A program made the translations under genes and the position numbers. Of a stretch of DNA of 64,000 bases, positions 44,455 to 53,842 are shown in pieces. The notes beneath the pieces are model-generated. The model was not told where the DNA came from and did no database searches. It saw only the letters and a program-made list of their open reading frames with translations. The stretch comes from Maribacter spongiicola (lineage in GTDB: Bacteria; Bacteroidota; Bacteroidia; Flavobacteriales; Flavobacteriaceae): NCBI RefSeq assembly GCF_004364165.1, contig NZ_SOAY01000010.1, forward strand, positions 461,098 through 525,097, given 5' to 3'. Each line of letters starts with the position of its first letter. Within the stretch, counting starts at the first letter, position 1.

Positions 44455-46163
44455 TATATGTTTCCTTTTTTAAGTTCATTAACCGCGTGATTTGCAGCTC
44501 TGGCCGTAAAGGCCATATAAGTTAGTGATGGGTTTACACAACTAGCAGAGGTCATAAACGATCCATCTGTTACATATACATTTCGTACATCGTGCAATTG
44601 GTTATTTCCGTTCAAAACAGAGGTTTTTCTATCTCTTCCCATACGGGCCGTACCCATTTCATGTATACCTAAACCCAATGCACTTTCTTCATCATAACCT
44701 TTTACATCTCTAAGTCCGGCTTTTTCTAACATATCAACAGCCGATTCTAAAATGTCTTTACGCATTTTAAGTTCGTTTTCTTGAAGCTCGGCATCAAAAG
44801 TAACCGTTGGTAGACCCCAATCATCTAATTTATCGTAGTCTAATGTAAATCTGTTGTTTTCGTATGGTAATACTTCACCGAAGCCCATCATGCCAAACGT
44901 CCATCCGCCTGGTTTAATAACAGCATTTTTTAATTCTTTACCGTGAGATAGTTCTGCAATGGATTCTTCCCAGTTACCTCTAGAGGCACCACCTTGGTAT
45001 CCAAATCCTCTCTTATATTCTCTATCAGTATCTCCACCTAAGTTTCTAAATCTAGGGATATAGATTCCATTAGGCTTTCTTCCTTTATAGTACTTATCAT
45101 CGAATCCATCAAATTTACCAGAAGCACCAACTTTTAATTGATGATCCATTATGTTTCGGCCTAATTGGTCAGATTCATTACCCATACCATTGGGGAACGT
45201 TTCAGATTTTGATTGCATTAAAATTGAAGTAGATGCAATTGCAGAAGCACATAAAAATATAACCTTCGCCTTAAATTCAAAGTTTTCTTTAGTATTAGCA
45301 TCAATTACCTTTACACCTGTAGCTTTCTTTGTCTTAGGGTCATACATAACCTCATGTACGATCGAATCTGGTCTTAGGGTCATATTACCTGTCGCCTCCG
45401 CTGCTGGTAATGTAGATGATAAACTACTGAAGTAAGCTCCAAAAGGACAACCTCTAATGCATCTGTTTCTAAATTGACATTTACTTCTGCCATCAAATTG
45501 TTTTGTTCCTGTAAGGTGTGCTACTCTACCAGCAGTAACTACTCGCCCATCAAAATTCTCAGCTACTTTTTCTCTAAAAACTTGTTCTACACAATTTAGA
45601 TCCATCATTGGTAAAAATTGACCATCTGGCAATTGATCCAAACCTAGGTTTTCACCACTTACTCCAATAAATGTTTCTACTTTATCGTACCAAGGTGCTA
45701 TATCCTTATAACGAACAGGCCAATCTACGGCAATACCTTCTTTTTTGTTTGCTTCAAAATCAATATCGCTTAAACGGTAACTTTGACGCCCCCATTGCAA
45801 AGAGCGACCACCTAGATGATATCCTCGCATCCAATCGAATCTCTTTGTTTCGTTATATGGGTGTTTTAGGTCGTTTACAAACCACATATTACTTGCTTGG
45901 TTTGTAGTGTAACCTGTTCTATGCTGCTTTGGTTGTTGCGCTATAATTTCTTTTGTCGGTTCACCCGCATTCGGGAAATCCCATGGGTCCATATTAGCAG
46001 TCTCATAGTCATCAATGTGTTTGACCATTCTACCACGTTCTAAAACTAGGGTTTTAAGGCCTGCCTCACATAATTCTTTTGCGGCCCAACCACCACTTAT
46101 TCCAGTACCTACGACAATTGCGTCATACGACTCTTGTTCTTCGTTATAATAAAATTTGCTCAT
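44454..46163 (-). CDS. GMC-family FAD-dependent sugar/glycoside dehydrogenase
   Basis: 569 residues, no signal peptide. The FAD Rossmann motif is AIVVGTGISGGWAAKEL, GYHLGGRSLQWGRQSYR is the flavin-contact region, and the C-terminal active site has H in GIHEMGTARMG and N in CVNPSLTYMAF. C229, C235 and C239 form a C-x5-C-x3-C cluster (KCQFRNRCIRGCPFG) like the Fe-S-binding cysteines of FAD-dependent glucose/gluconate dehydrogenases. Its partner is the Tat-exported subunit 3 encoded next. Together they resemble glucoside 3-dehydrogenase, which oxidises a sugar C3-OH in the periplasm and passes electrons to a cytochrome. It shares most of its length with 50919-52622. The substrate is inferred from the neighbouring DUF1080 and TIM-barrel genes. 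Confidence 0.88.
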   Translation of the reverse strand: MSKFYYNEEQESYDAIVVGTGISGGWAAKELCEAGLKTLVLERGRMVKHIDDYETANMDPWDFPNAGEPTKEIIAQQPKQHRTGYTTNQASNMWFVNDLKHPYNETKRFDWMRGYHLGGRSLQWGRQSYRLSDIDFEANKKEGIAVDWPVRYKDIAPWYDKVETFIGVSGENLGLDQLPDGQFLPMMDLNCVEQVFREKVAENFDGRVVTAGRVAHLTGTKQFDGRSKCQFRNRCIRGCPFGAYFSSLSSTLPAAEATGNMTLRPDSIVHEVMYDPKTKKATGVKVIDANTKENFEFKAKVIFLCASAIASTSILMQSKSETFPNGMGNESDQLGRNIMDHQLKVGASGKFDGFDDKYYKGRKPNGIYIPRFRNLGGDTDREYKRGFGYQGGASRGNWEESIAELSHGKELKNAVIKPGGWTFGMMGFGEVLPYENNRFTLDYDKLDDWGLPTVTFDAELQENELKMRKDILESAVDMLEKAGLRDVKGYDEESALGLGIHEMGTARMGRDRKTSVLNGNNQLHDVRNVYVTDGSFMTSASCVNPSLTYMAFTARAANHAVNELKKGNI

Positions 46164-46335
46164 AAAAGTTGTTTAATCTCTAAATTTATTAAATATAAAA
46201 TTAATTCTATACATTTAAAGTCCATTATTCTTGCGAAATTCGCTATTACTAACATTATGCTAGAATAATGAATCAATTCATAATTTTAACGTCAACAGTT
46301 AGGGTTATATTTCAAACAACAGCAAACCACCAAAA

Positions 46336-47328
46336 ATGAAAAGAAAAAGTTTTATTCGAATTGCTTCTATTGTGGGCATTGGAATCTCGTTATTAGGAAC
46401 TTACGCGTGTAAGGAAGCTAAAAAAGAAAAAGTGGAAAATTCTGAAGTCGTAGCAAAAGACAGTAATGTTGCTCCATTTTTTAAATTATCTCTAGCACAA
46501 TGGTCAATGCATAAAATGATCAGAGAAGATGGCGTTGATCCATATTCTTTTGCTAAAAAAGCTAAAAACTGGGGATTTACAGGACTAGAATATGTAAGTC
46601 AGCTGTATAATCCTGAATTAGAAGAAGCAGGTTACTCTGAAGAGGCTATGTCAAATTTCGTAGCAAAATCTAATGCCGAAGCTGAAAAATACGGAATGAA
46701 GAATGTTTTGATCATGATCGATGGTCAAGGAAATTTAGCGGTTAATGATGAAACCGAAAGAAACGAAACTGTAGAGAAGCATAAAAAATGGGTAGATGCC
46801 GCTGCAGCTATGGGTTGTCATGCCATTAGAGTGAACCTTAACGGGAGTAACGTGCCTGAAGAATGGATCAAGAATTCTGTTGACGGACTTACCAAATTAG
46901 CGACTTACGCGAAAACTAAGAATATTAATGTTTTAGTTGAAAATCATGGTGGATTATCGTCTAATGGAGAGTTACACGCTCAGGTGATGAAAACCGTAAA
47001 TATGGATAACTGTGGGAGCTTGCCTGATTTTGGTAATTTCTGTATGGAACGTAAGCCAGAGAGTTGGGATTGTTTAAAGGAGTATGATAAATACAAGGGT
47101 GTTAAAGAATTAATGCCATATGCTAAGGCTGTAAGTGCAAAATCTAACAATTTTGATGCTGACGGATATGATACAGGTATTGATTACGTTCAAATGCTGA
47201 AAATTGTGAAAGATGCTGGATATACCGGATTTATCGGTGTGGAATATGAAGGCTCTGAAATTAGTGAAGAGGCAGGTATAATTGCTACTAGAGATCTTTT
47301 GTTGAAAGCAGCACAAGAAATAGAATAA
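46336..47328 (+). CDS. Predicted lipoprotein, sugar phosphate isomerase/epimerase-like TIM barrel
   Basis: 330 residues. The N-terminus MKRKSFIRIASIVGIGISLLG ends in a lipobox-like TYAC, so C25 is the likely lipidated residue. The mature part is an AP_endonuc_2-type TIM barrel starting LSLAQWSMHKMIREDGVDP, with VLVENHGGLSSNG (Glu), CGSLPDFGNFC (Asp), AVSAKSNNFD and FIGVEYEGSE (Glu) as candidate metal ligands. Many proteins in this group take oxidised or keto-sugars as substrate. It is the first gene of a rightward unit with DinB and a nucleoside-permease-family transporter, divergent from the GMC dehydrogenase, within the same metabolic locus. Confidence 0.85.
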   Translation: MKRKSFIRIASIVGIGISLLGTYACKEAKKEKVENSEVVAKDSNVAPFFKLSLAQWSMHKMIREDGVDPYSFAKKAKNWGFTGLEYVSQLYNPELEEAGYSEEAMSNFVAKSNAEAEKYGMKNVLIMIDGQGNLAVNDETERNETVEKHKKWVDAAAAMGCHAIRVNLNGSNVPEEWIKNSVDGLTKLATYAKTKNINVLVENHGGLSSNGELHAQVMKTVNMDNCGSLPDFGNFCMERKPESWDCLKEYDKYKGVKELMPYAKAVSAKSNNFDADGYDTGIDYVQMLKIVKDAGYTGFIGVEYEGSEISEEAGIIATRDLLLKAAQEIE

Positions 47329-47343
47329 TCAAGAGTATGATTT

Positions 47344-47787
47344 ATGGAGACTTTTTTTAATGAAATATTCGATTATAATTTTCACTGTAATAAAAAGCTG
47401 ATAGAACAGTGTTTGGCGCTAGATGCAGTACCACCAGAAACCATGCGTTTATTCAGTCATATATTAAATGCGCATCATCTTTGGAACGCTAGAATTTTAA
47501 ATAAACCTAGTGATTACGAGGTTTGGCAAGAACATGATGTTAAAAAATGGGCAGATATTCATTATGAAAATCAACGTAATTCGTTCGAGATAGTCACTAA
47601 TGCAGATAATTTTGATAGGCGTATTGACTATGAGAATACCGAAGGGCGATTGTTTACCAATACCTTGCAAGATATTCTGTTTCATATCATCAATCATTCA
47701 ACAAATCATAGAGGGCAAATTGCTGTAGATTTTAGAAATAATGATGAAACACCTATAAGTTCAGATTATGTGTATTACAAAAGATAG
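47344..47787 (+). CDS. DinB family protein
   Basis: 147 residues with the four-helix DinB/YfiT fold. Three His in HILNAHHLWNARIL and HIINHSTNHRGQI are placed as the family's metal-binding triad. DinB proteins are often bacillithiol S-transferases or damage-response proteins of uncertain role. The next gene's ATG follows its stop directly with no gap, so translation is coupled. Its presence in a sugar-metabolism operon may be coincidental. Confidence 0.87.
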   Translation: METFFNEIFDYNFHCNKKLIEQCLALDAVPPETMRLFSHILNAHHLWNARILNKPSDYEVWQEHDVKKWADIHYENQRNSFEIVTNADNFDRRIDYENTEGRLFTNTLQDILFHIINHSTNHRGQIAVDFRNNDETPISSDYVYYKR

Positions 47788-49017
47788 ATGAAAAATAAAG
47801 TCAGAGCCCAGCTTTGCTTTATGATGTTTTTAGAATTTTTTATTTGGGGTGCGTGGTTCGTGACACTAGGTACATTTTTAGGAAACAATTTAAAAGCAAC
47901 AGACGGTGAAATAGCCTTGGCATTTTCAACACAATCATGGGGAGCTATTATTGCTCCCTTTGTTATCGGTATAATAGCGGACAGATACTTTAATGCAGAA
48001 AGAATTTTAGGGATTTTGCATCTTTTTGGTGCGGTACTTATGTATTTCATGTACCAAAGTGCTGCTTTCGATGATTTTTATATGTTGGTTTTGGTTTATA
48101 TGATTTTATATATGCCCACTTTGGCTTTGGTAAACTCGGTATCCTTTAATCAGATGAAGAACCCAGCGAAAGAGTTTTCAATGGTTAGGGTATTTGGAAC
48201 TGCAGGATGGATTATTGCGGGACTCTCAATCAGCTATGTTTTTAGCTGGGACCAAGGGGAAAATATTGGGCAAGGTCTATTGAAAAATACTTTTTTAATG
48301 ACTGCGATAGCCTCCTTGATTTTAGGTTTTTTTAGCTTTACGTTACCTAAAACACCACCAAAAGCCGCTAGTTCAGAAAAACTAGGATTGAAAAATATTT
48401 TAGGCTTAGATTCCTTGAGTTTATTTAAGGATAAGAATTTTTTAATATTCTTTATCTCTTCGGTTTTAATATGTATTCCGCTGGCATTTTACTATCAGAA
48501 TGCAAATCCGTTTCTTGTTGAAATCGGGATGGATAATCCAACAGGCAAAATGACATTAGGACAAATTTCTGAGATTGCCTTTATGTTATTACTGCCTTAT
48601 TTCTTTACCAAATTCGGCTTTAAGAAAACTATTCTTGTTGCTATGGCGGCTTGGGTCGTGCGCTATTTATTATTTGCATTTGGTGATGTCAACGAACTTG
48701 GGTTTATGCTCATCATCGGTATAGCACTGCATGGTATATGTTATGATTTTTTCTTTGTCTCTGGGCAAATATATACTGACAGTAAAGCGGGTGAAAAGTT
48801 CAAAAGCTCGGCACAAGGTCTTATAACACTGGCAACCTATGGTGTGGGTATGTTAATTGGGTTTTGGGTCGCAGGTAAAATATCTGCCGCATATCTTTTA
48901 GAAGACGGTAAACATTTGTGGGAAACCATTTGGATGTATCCGGCTGGTTTTGCACTGGCTGTATTTATTTTGTTCGCCATTTTATTTAAAACAGAGAAAA
49001 TAGAATATCAGTCTTAG
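47788..49017 (+). CDS. MFS transporter, nucleoside permease (NupG) family
   Basis: 409 residues, about twelve helices. MKNKVRAQLCFMMFLEFFIWGAWFVTLGTFLG at the N-terminus and GIIADRYFNAERILGILHLFGA are typical of the nucleoside:H+ symporter branch of the major facilitator superfamily. In Bacteroidota, members of this branch often lie beside oxidoreductases and TIM-barrel isomerases and could carry glycosides or their breakdown products rather than nucleosides. Here it closes a three-gene unit within the proposed keto-glycoside locus. The substrate is unproven; the inner membrane location is clear. Confidence 0.88.
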   Translation: MKNKVRAQLCFMMFLEFFIWGAWFVTLGTFLGNNLKATDGEIALAFSTQSWGAIIAPFVIGIIADRYFNAERILGILHLFGAVLMYFMYQSAAFDDFYMLVLVYMILYMPTLALVNSVSFNQMKNPAKEFSMVRVFGTAGWIIAGLSISYVFSWDQGENIGQGLLKNTFLMTAIASLILGFFSFTLPKTPPKAASSEKLGLKNILGLDSLSLFKDKNFLIFFISSVLICIPLAFYYQNANPFLVEIGMDNPTGKMTLGQISEIAFMLLLPYFFTKFGFKKTILVAMAAWVVRYLLFAFGDVNELGFMLIIGIALHGICYDFFFVSGQIYTDSKAGEKFKSSAQGLITLATYGVGMLIGFWVAGKISAAYLLEDGKHLWETIWMYPAGFALAVFILFAILFKTEKIEYQS

Positions 49018-49182
49018 ATAAATTCTTTAATTTAAACGCCTGAAAATTGTGACTCGTAAAATGCTTTAGCTGTTCTTTAAAAGATAAATAGGGAGATTTT
49101 TTCAAAAATTAAAACAAATATAAATCCGAAGGGATTTTAAACAATACTATTTTCAAAAACAAACAACAAAAACAACAACAAG

Positions 49183-50322
49183 ATGCCAAAGAAAATACGA
49201 TTAGGAATATTAGGTGGAGGTGGAGATTCTTTAATAGGAGTGTTGCACAGAGTAGCATCATTTATTAATGATAATTATGAAATAACAGGTGCTGTTTTTA
49301 ATCCTGATTATGATGCTAACATAGAATTCGCCAAAGAAATAGATGTTCCGTTAAATAGAATATATAAAGATTTTGATACTTTAATTGAAGAGGAATTAAA
49401 GTTGCCAGAAGATGAGCGTATTCAAGTATGTTCTATTCTTACCCCAAACTTTTTGCACTACCCAATGGCAAAGAAGTTATTGGATAATGGTTTTAGCGTT
49501 ATCTGTGAAAAGCCGATGACTACTACTTTAGAGGAAGCGAAAGATTTACAGAAAGCTCATGAGAAAGCAGGTACTGTTTTCGCTTTAACCCACACCTATA
49601 CAGGTTACCCAATGGTACGCCAAATGCGTGAAATGATCAAAGCTGGTGCTTTAGGTAAAATTCATAAGGTAGATGCAGTCTATTACCAAGGGTGGATTAA
49701 TACGATTATTCATGACAAGGAAAAGAGATCTTCTGTTTGGAGATTAGATCCTAAAAAAGCTGGTATTAGTTCTTGTATGGGCGATATTGGTGTTCATGCC
49801 TTTAATATGGTTGAATATACTACGGGACTTAAAGTGAACGAATTACTTTGCGACTTCAACTACCTTTATGAAGATAACCAGATGGATGTTGATGGTACCG
49901 TGCTAATACGTATGGGTGACCATGTAAAAGGTGTTATTAGAGGTAGTCAAGTAGCTACGGGTGAAGAAAACGGATTAGCCATTTCTATTTATGGCGAAAA
50001 AGGTGCTTTTCGTTGGGAGCAAGAACGCCCCAACTTCTTATACAAATTAAGCGATACTGAACCAACACAAATTTACAAGCCAGGTCATGCCTATAATTCT
50101 GAATTGTCTTTAGATGGTACAAAACTTCCAGCTGGTCACCCAGAAGGGATATTTGATTCTATGGCGAACATCTATAAAGGTGTTGCAAGAGCAATTAGAG
50201 GTGAAAAATACAATGACGGCGAATTCCCAACTATGGCAGACGGTGTTCGTGGTATGAACTTTATTGAAGCAACCGTAGATTCGCATAAAAGCGGAAATAT
50301 TTGGGTAGCTTTAGAGAACTAA
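49183..50322 (+). CDS. Gfo/Idh/MocA family NAD(P)-dependent oxidoreductase
   Basis: 379 residues without signal peptide. The Rossmann motif is GILGGGGDSLIGVLHRVA, and the catalytic EKP motif is in GFSVICEKPMTTTLEEAKD. The C-terminal alpha/beta domain has the usual GDIGVHAFNMVEYTTGLKV with the conserved Asp and His. The family interconverts hydroxyl and keto groups on sugars or inositols with NAD(P); in keto-glycoside routes such enzymes either make or reduce the 3-keto sugar in the cytoplasm. It is a single-gene unit ended by a strong terminator, between the transporter unit and the ASCH gene. Confidence 0.92.
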   Translation: MPKKIRLGILGGGGDSLIGVLHRVASFINDNYEITGAVFNPDYDANIEFAKEIDVPLNRIYKDFDTLIEEELKLPEDERIQVCSILTPNFLHYPMAKKLLDNGFSVICEKPMTTTLEEAKDLQKAHEKAGTVFALTHTYTGYPMVRQMREMIKAGALGKIHKVDAVYYQGWINTIIHDKEKRSSVWRLDPKKAGISSCMGDIGVHAFNMVEYTTGLKVNELLCDFNYLYEDNQMDVDGTVLIRMGDHVKGVIRGSQVATGEENGLAISIYGEKGAFRWEQERPNFLYKLSDTEPTQIYKPGHAYNSELSLDGTKLPAGHPEGIFDSMANIYKGVARAIRGEKYNDGEFPTMADGVRGMNFIEATVDSHKSGNIWVALEN

Positions 50323-50340
50323 AAAGTAATTATTAGGTAT

Positions 50341-50369
50341 AAAAAGAGCCGCAATTTGCGGCTCTTTTT
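50341..50369 (+). terminator. Bidirectional terminator
   Basis: AAAAAGAGCCGC (50341-50352) and GCGGCTCTTTTT (50358-50369) form a perfect stem around a 5-base loop with T-runs in both directions, ending the Gfo/Idh/MocA gene and the convergent ASCH gene. Confidence 0.9.
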
Positions 50370-50392
50370 GTTTTATAAATTTTAAGTGATAA

Positions 50393-50854
50393 TTAAGAAT
50401 TTACCACTTTAAAATGTTGGCATACAACAATCATACTTTCTCTTGGTTCTCTTTTGAATTTTTGTAATTCTCTGGTAAAAAAGTCCCAATGATATTTTTT
50501 CCAGCTGTCCAATGATTTGTCTCCATTTGCCTCTAATTGAGCATAGGTAGAATCAATACTAAAATACGGTTTAAGAGAAACGGCGGTTGTAGCTACTATA
50601 CATTGTGCTTCACCACTCCAATTTGTGACTACTATATAATCTCCTATTTTTGGTAAAGCTTCATTTCGGTTTTGTAAACCTAGTAAAGAATGTGAAATTG
50701 CCTTTTTCGCTCCACTCTGTATTAATCTGGCGTTTTCGTTGGCATCTTGTTCATTGTCGCCAAAATACATTGTTTTAGGTGCCTCGTGAAAGACATCTTC
50801 GAGGTGATTTTTTAAATAGTCACCCCACATATTTCTGGCTGAAGCATTTTCCAT
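50393..50854 (-). CDS. ASCH domain protein
   Basis: 153 residues. The pattern MWGDYLKNH, GAKKAISHSL, LPKIGDYIVVTNWSGEAQCIVATTAVSLKPYFSID, and W-K-K-YHWDFF fits the ASCH fold (PUA-like beta barrel), whose members bind RNA or nucleotides; some have been shown to be RNases or acetylcytidine amidohydrolases. It is cytoplasmic. It stands alone and is convergent with the Gfo/Idh/MocA gene. It is probably unrelated to the sugar genes around it. Confidence 0.85.
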   Translation of the reverse strand: MENASARNMWGDYLKNHLEDVFHEAPKTMYFGDNEQDANENARLIQSGAKKAISHSLLGLQNRNEALPKIGDYIVVTNWSGEAQCIVATTAVSLKPYFSIDSTYAQLEANGDKSLDSWKKYHWDFFTRELQKFKREPRESMIVVCQHFKVVNS

Positions 50855-50918
50855 AAGTAGTTATTTTCTTTAAGCTATAGGATTTAATAAACGTTATAAT
50901 CCCTAATTAATTTTAACG

Positions 50919-52622
50919 TTATGCGAATTTTCCTGCTTTTAATTGTTCAGCTGCATGGTTTGCAGCTCTTGCCGTAAAAGCCATATAGGTTAATGATGGA
51001 TTTACACAGCTAGATGATGACATAAAAGCACCATCGGTCACGTAAACATTCGGCACCAAATGTACTTGATTATTTTTATTTATAATCGAAGTCTTTGCAC
51101 TGTGCCCCATTCTTGCGCCACCCATTTCATGAATGCCTAAGCCTGGTCCGCTAGGTTCATCATAAGAAGAAACATCTTTAAAACCAGCTTTTTCGAACAT
51201 CGTTACAATTTCCTTTTTAATGTCTTCGCGCATTTTATACTCGTTCTCTTTAAACTCAACGTCAAAAGCCAATTGTGGTAATCCCCATTTGTCTTTTTCA
51301 GTAGGGCTTAGGGTAACTCGGTTATCGTCATAAGGTAAGAATTCACCAAATCCTGTTACACCTATTGTCCAATTTCCTGGTTTTAGTACAGATTCTTTTA
51401 GCTCTTTTCCATAACCTAACTCGCCAATTTCTTTAGACCAATCTCCTCTACTTGCAGTACCTTGGTAACCGAAACCACGTAAATAACCTTCGCGCTTTGT
51501 ATTCTCGTTCAGGTTTACAAAGCGAGGTATGTAAAATCCGTTCGCACGTCTTCCTTTATAATACTTATCTAAGTACCCATCAACTTTAGCAGTTGCTCCA
51601 AGTTTGTAATGGTGGTCCATAATACCCCTTCCTAAAGCATCAGAATCATTTCCTAATCCGTTAGGGAAGCGTTCAGATTTAGATTGTAGCAAGATGCCAA
51701 CCGATGCCATTGCCGATGCACATAGAAAAATTACCTTTGCCTTAAATTCTATTTTCTCATTGGTTTCAGCATCAATAATACGTACGCCTGTTGCTTTTTT
51801 TGTAATATCATCATAGATGATTTCATGCACTATAGAGTTTGGTCTCAAGGTCATATTTCCGGTACGTTCTGCTGCTGGTAATGTAGATGAGTTACTACTG
51901 AAATAACCGCCAAACGGGCATCCGCGCCAGCACCGGTCTCTATTTTGGCATGTGCCACGACCTTCAAAAGTTGCATTAGGGTCTGTAATGTGTGCTGCTC
52001 TACCGATGGTAACTAAACGTCCGTCGTCAAACTTATCGGCAGTTGTTTTCTTAAAATCCTCTTCAACACAATTCAATTTCATGGCTGGTTGAAATATGCC
52101 ATCGGGCAATACATCTAAGCCTAATGCCTCGCCACTTACTCCAATATATTCCTCGACTTTATCATACCAAGGCGAAATATCTTTATAACGAACAGGCCAG
52201 TCTACACCAATACCTTCTTTTTTATTTGCTTCAAAATCAATATCGCTCCATCGGTAACTTTGACGCCCCCAAGTAAGTGATCTGCCACCAACTTGATAGC
52301 CACGAATCCAGTCAAAACGTTTTGTTTCAACATACGGGTGATCAAGATCGTTTACGAAAAAGTGCTTTGAGTCTTCTGTCGGAGCCCAATTTACGCGTTT
52401 TTGTATGTGATATTTTTTCTCATCTTCCTTAGATAATTTACCTTTTAGAGGATAATCCCATGGGTCATCGTTCATGGTAGGGTAATCTTCAATATGTTTT
52501 ACCATAGGACCACGTTCTAAAACAAGAGTTTTTAAGCCGTTCTCTGTTAATTCCTTAGCTGCCCAGCCGCCACTTATTCCTGTTCCGACAACAATTGCGT
52601 CGAATATTTCATCTTGATTCAT
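50919..52622 (-). CDS. GMC-family FAD-dependent dehydrogenase, paralogue without adjacent subunit 3
   Basis: 567 residues, similar throughout to 44454-46163: AIVVGTGISGGWAAKEL, GYQVGGRSLTWGRQSYRWSD, the cysteine cluster C225, C231 and C235 in TCQNRDRCWRGCPFG, H in GIHEMGGARMG and N in CVNPSLTYMAF. It also lacks a signal peptide. Unlike the first copy, there is no subunit 3 gene on either side, so it either shares the single subunit 3 made at 43807-44454 or works in the cytoplasm. It is divergent from the TIM-barrel/DUF1080 operon and likely feeds the same pathway with a different glycoside. Confidence 0.87.
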   Translation of the reverse strand: MNQDEIFDAIVVGTGISGGWAAKELTENGLKTLVLERGPMVKHIEDYPTMNDDPWDYPLKGKLSKEDEKKYHIQKRVNWAPTEDSKHFFVNDLDHPYVETKRFDWIRGYQVGGRSLTWGRQSYRWSDIDFEANKKEGIGVDWPVRYKDISPWYDKVEEYIGVSGEALGLDVLPDGIFQPAMKLNCVEEDFKKTTADKFDDGRLVTIGRAAHITDPNATFEGRGTCQNRDRCWRGCPFGGYFSSNSSTLPAAERTGNMTLRPNSIVHEIIYDDITKKATGVRIIDAETNEKIEFKAKVIFLCASAMASVGILLQSKSERFPNGLGNDSDALGRGIMDHHYKLGATAKVDGYLDKYYKGRRANGFYIPRFVNLNENTKREGYLRGFGYQGTASRGDWSKEIGELGYGKELKESVLKPGNWTIGVTGFGEFLPYDDNRVTLSPTEKDKWGLPQLAFDVEFKENEYKMREDIKKEIVTMFEKAGFKDVSSYDEPSGPGLGIHEMGGARMGHSAKTSIINKNNQVHLVPNVYVTDGAFMSSSSCVNPSLTYMAFTARAANHAAEQLKAGKFA

Positions 52623-52783
52623 GCTTGAAATTTTATCTTTTTCTGATGGTAATCCCTATATTTATAGCAAATCTCCAAAGTATTGAGAAGAACCTGATAC
52701 AATTCTTAAATATAAGATTTTTTGAGAGATGTGACATCTCAAATGCAACAACAAATTCAAACAACAACAGATAGTATATTTTT

Positions 52784-53836
52784 ATGAAAACAATCAAAGG
52801 ACCAGCCGTATTTTTGGCACAGTTTGTAGACAGTAAAGCTCCATTTAATTCCTTGGACGGAATGTGTAAATGGGCTGCTGATTTAGGATATAAAGGAATT
52901 CAAATTCCGACGTGGGAAACTTTTTTAATCGATTTAGACAAAGCAGCTGAAAGTCAGACCTACTGCGATGAGCTGAAAGCCAAAGTAAACTCTTACGGTT
53001 TAGAGATCACAGAACTTTCTACACACTTACAAGGGCAATTAGTTGCTGTTAATCCTGCATATGACTTAATGTTCGATTCTTTTGCTCCAAAAAATGTTCA
53101 TGGCAATCCAAAAGCTAGAACAGAATGGGCAATAGAAACCGTAAAAAAAGCAGCAACTGCAAGTAGAAGGCTTGGGTTAAAAGCTCATGCTACTTTTTCT
53201 GGATCATTATTATGGCATACCATGCACCCTTGGCCACAAAGACCAGCTGGTTTAGTGGAAATGGGTTTTGAAGAATTGGCGAAAAGATGGACTCCGATTT
53301 TAAATCATTTTGATAAAGAAGGTGTTGATGTGTGCTATGAGATTCACCCAGGTGAAGATTTACATGATGGTGATACTTTTGAGCGTTTTTTAGAAGCAAC
53401 CGGCAACCATAAAAGAGTAAATATTCTTTATGACCCAAGCCATTTTGTACTGCAACAGTTAGATTATATCACGTACATAGACCATTATCATGAGTTTATA
53501 AAATCTTTTCACGTGAAAGATTCTGAATTTAACCCTACAGGTAAAAAAGGTGCTTTTGGTGGTTATAACGATTGGGGCAATAGGGCTGGTAGATATCGTT
53601 CATTAGGTGACGGACAAATAGATTTCAAAACCATATTTTCTAAATTGACACAATATGGTTGTGATGTTTGGGCGGTTATGGAATGGGAATGTTGTATTAA
53701 GAGTCCGGAGCAAGGTGCTCGTGAAGGAGCTAAATTCATTTCTGATCATATTATCGAAGCGACAGAAAAGACTTTTGATGATTTTGCAGGTGCTGAAATC
53801 GATAAAGAAATGTTGAAGAAAATGTTGGGACTTTAA
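52784..53836 (+). CDS. Sugar phosphate isomerase/epimerase-like TIM-barrel protein (cytoplasmic)
   Basis: 350 residues, no signal peptide. TIM-barrel signature MCKWAADLGYKGIQIPTW, then metal-binding positions in VCYEIHPGEDLHDG (Glu), VNILYDPSHFVLQQLD (Asp and His), FIKSFHVKDSEF (His, Asp) and WAVMEWECCIKSPE (Glu). The family acts on sugars and keto-sugars, often opening or epimerising them with a divalent metal. It is the first gene of a three-gene unit followed at 6 bp by two DUF1080 lipoproteins. It is the third TIM-barrel of this kind in the locus, and the only one without an export signal. Confidence 0.88.
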   Translation: MKTIKGPAVFLAQFVDSKAPFNSLDGMCKWAADLGYKGIQIPTWETFLIDLDKAAESQTYCDELKAKVNSYGLEITELSTHLQGQLVAVNPAYDLMFDSFAPKNVHGNPKARTEWAIETVKKAATASRRLGLKAHATFSGSLLWHTMHPWPQRPAGLVEMGFEELAKRWTPILNHFDKEGVDVCYEIHPGEDLHDGDTFERFLEATGNHKRVNILYDPSHFVLQQLDYITYIDHYHEFIKSFHVKDSEFNPTGKKGAFGGYNDWGNRAGRYRSLGDGQIDFKTIFSKLTQYGCDVWAVMEWECCIKSPEQGAREGAKFISDHIIEATEKTFDDFAGAEIDKEMLKKMLGL

Positions 53837-53842
53837 AATTAG

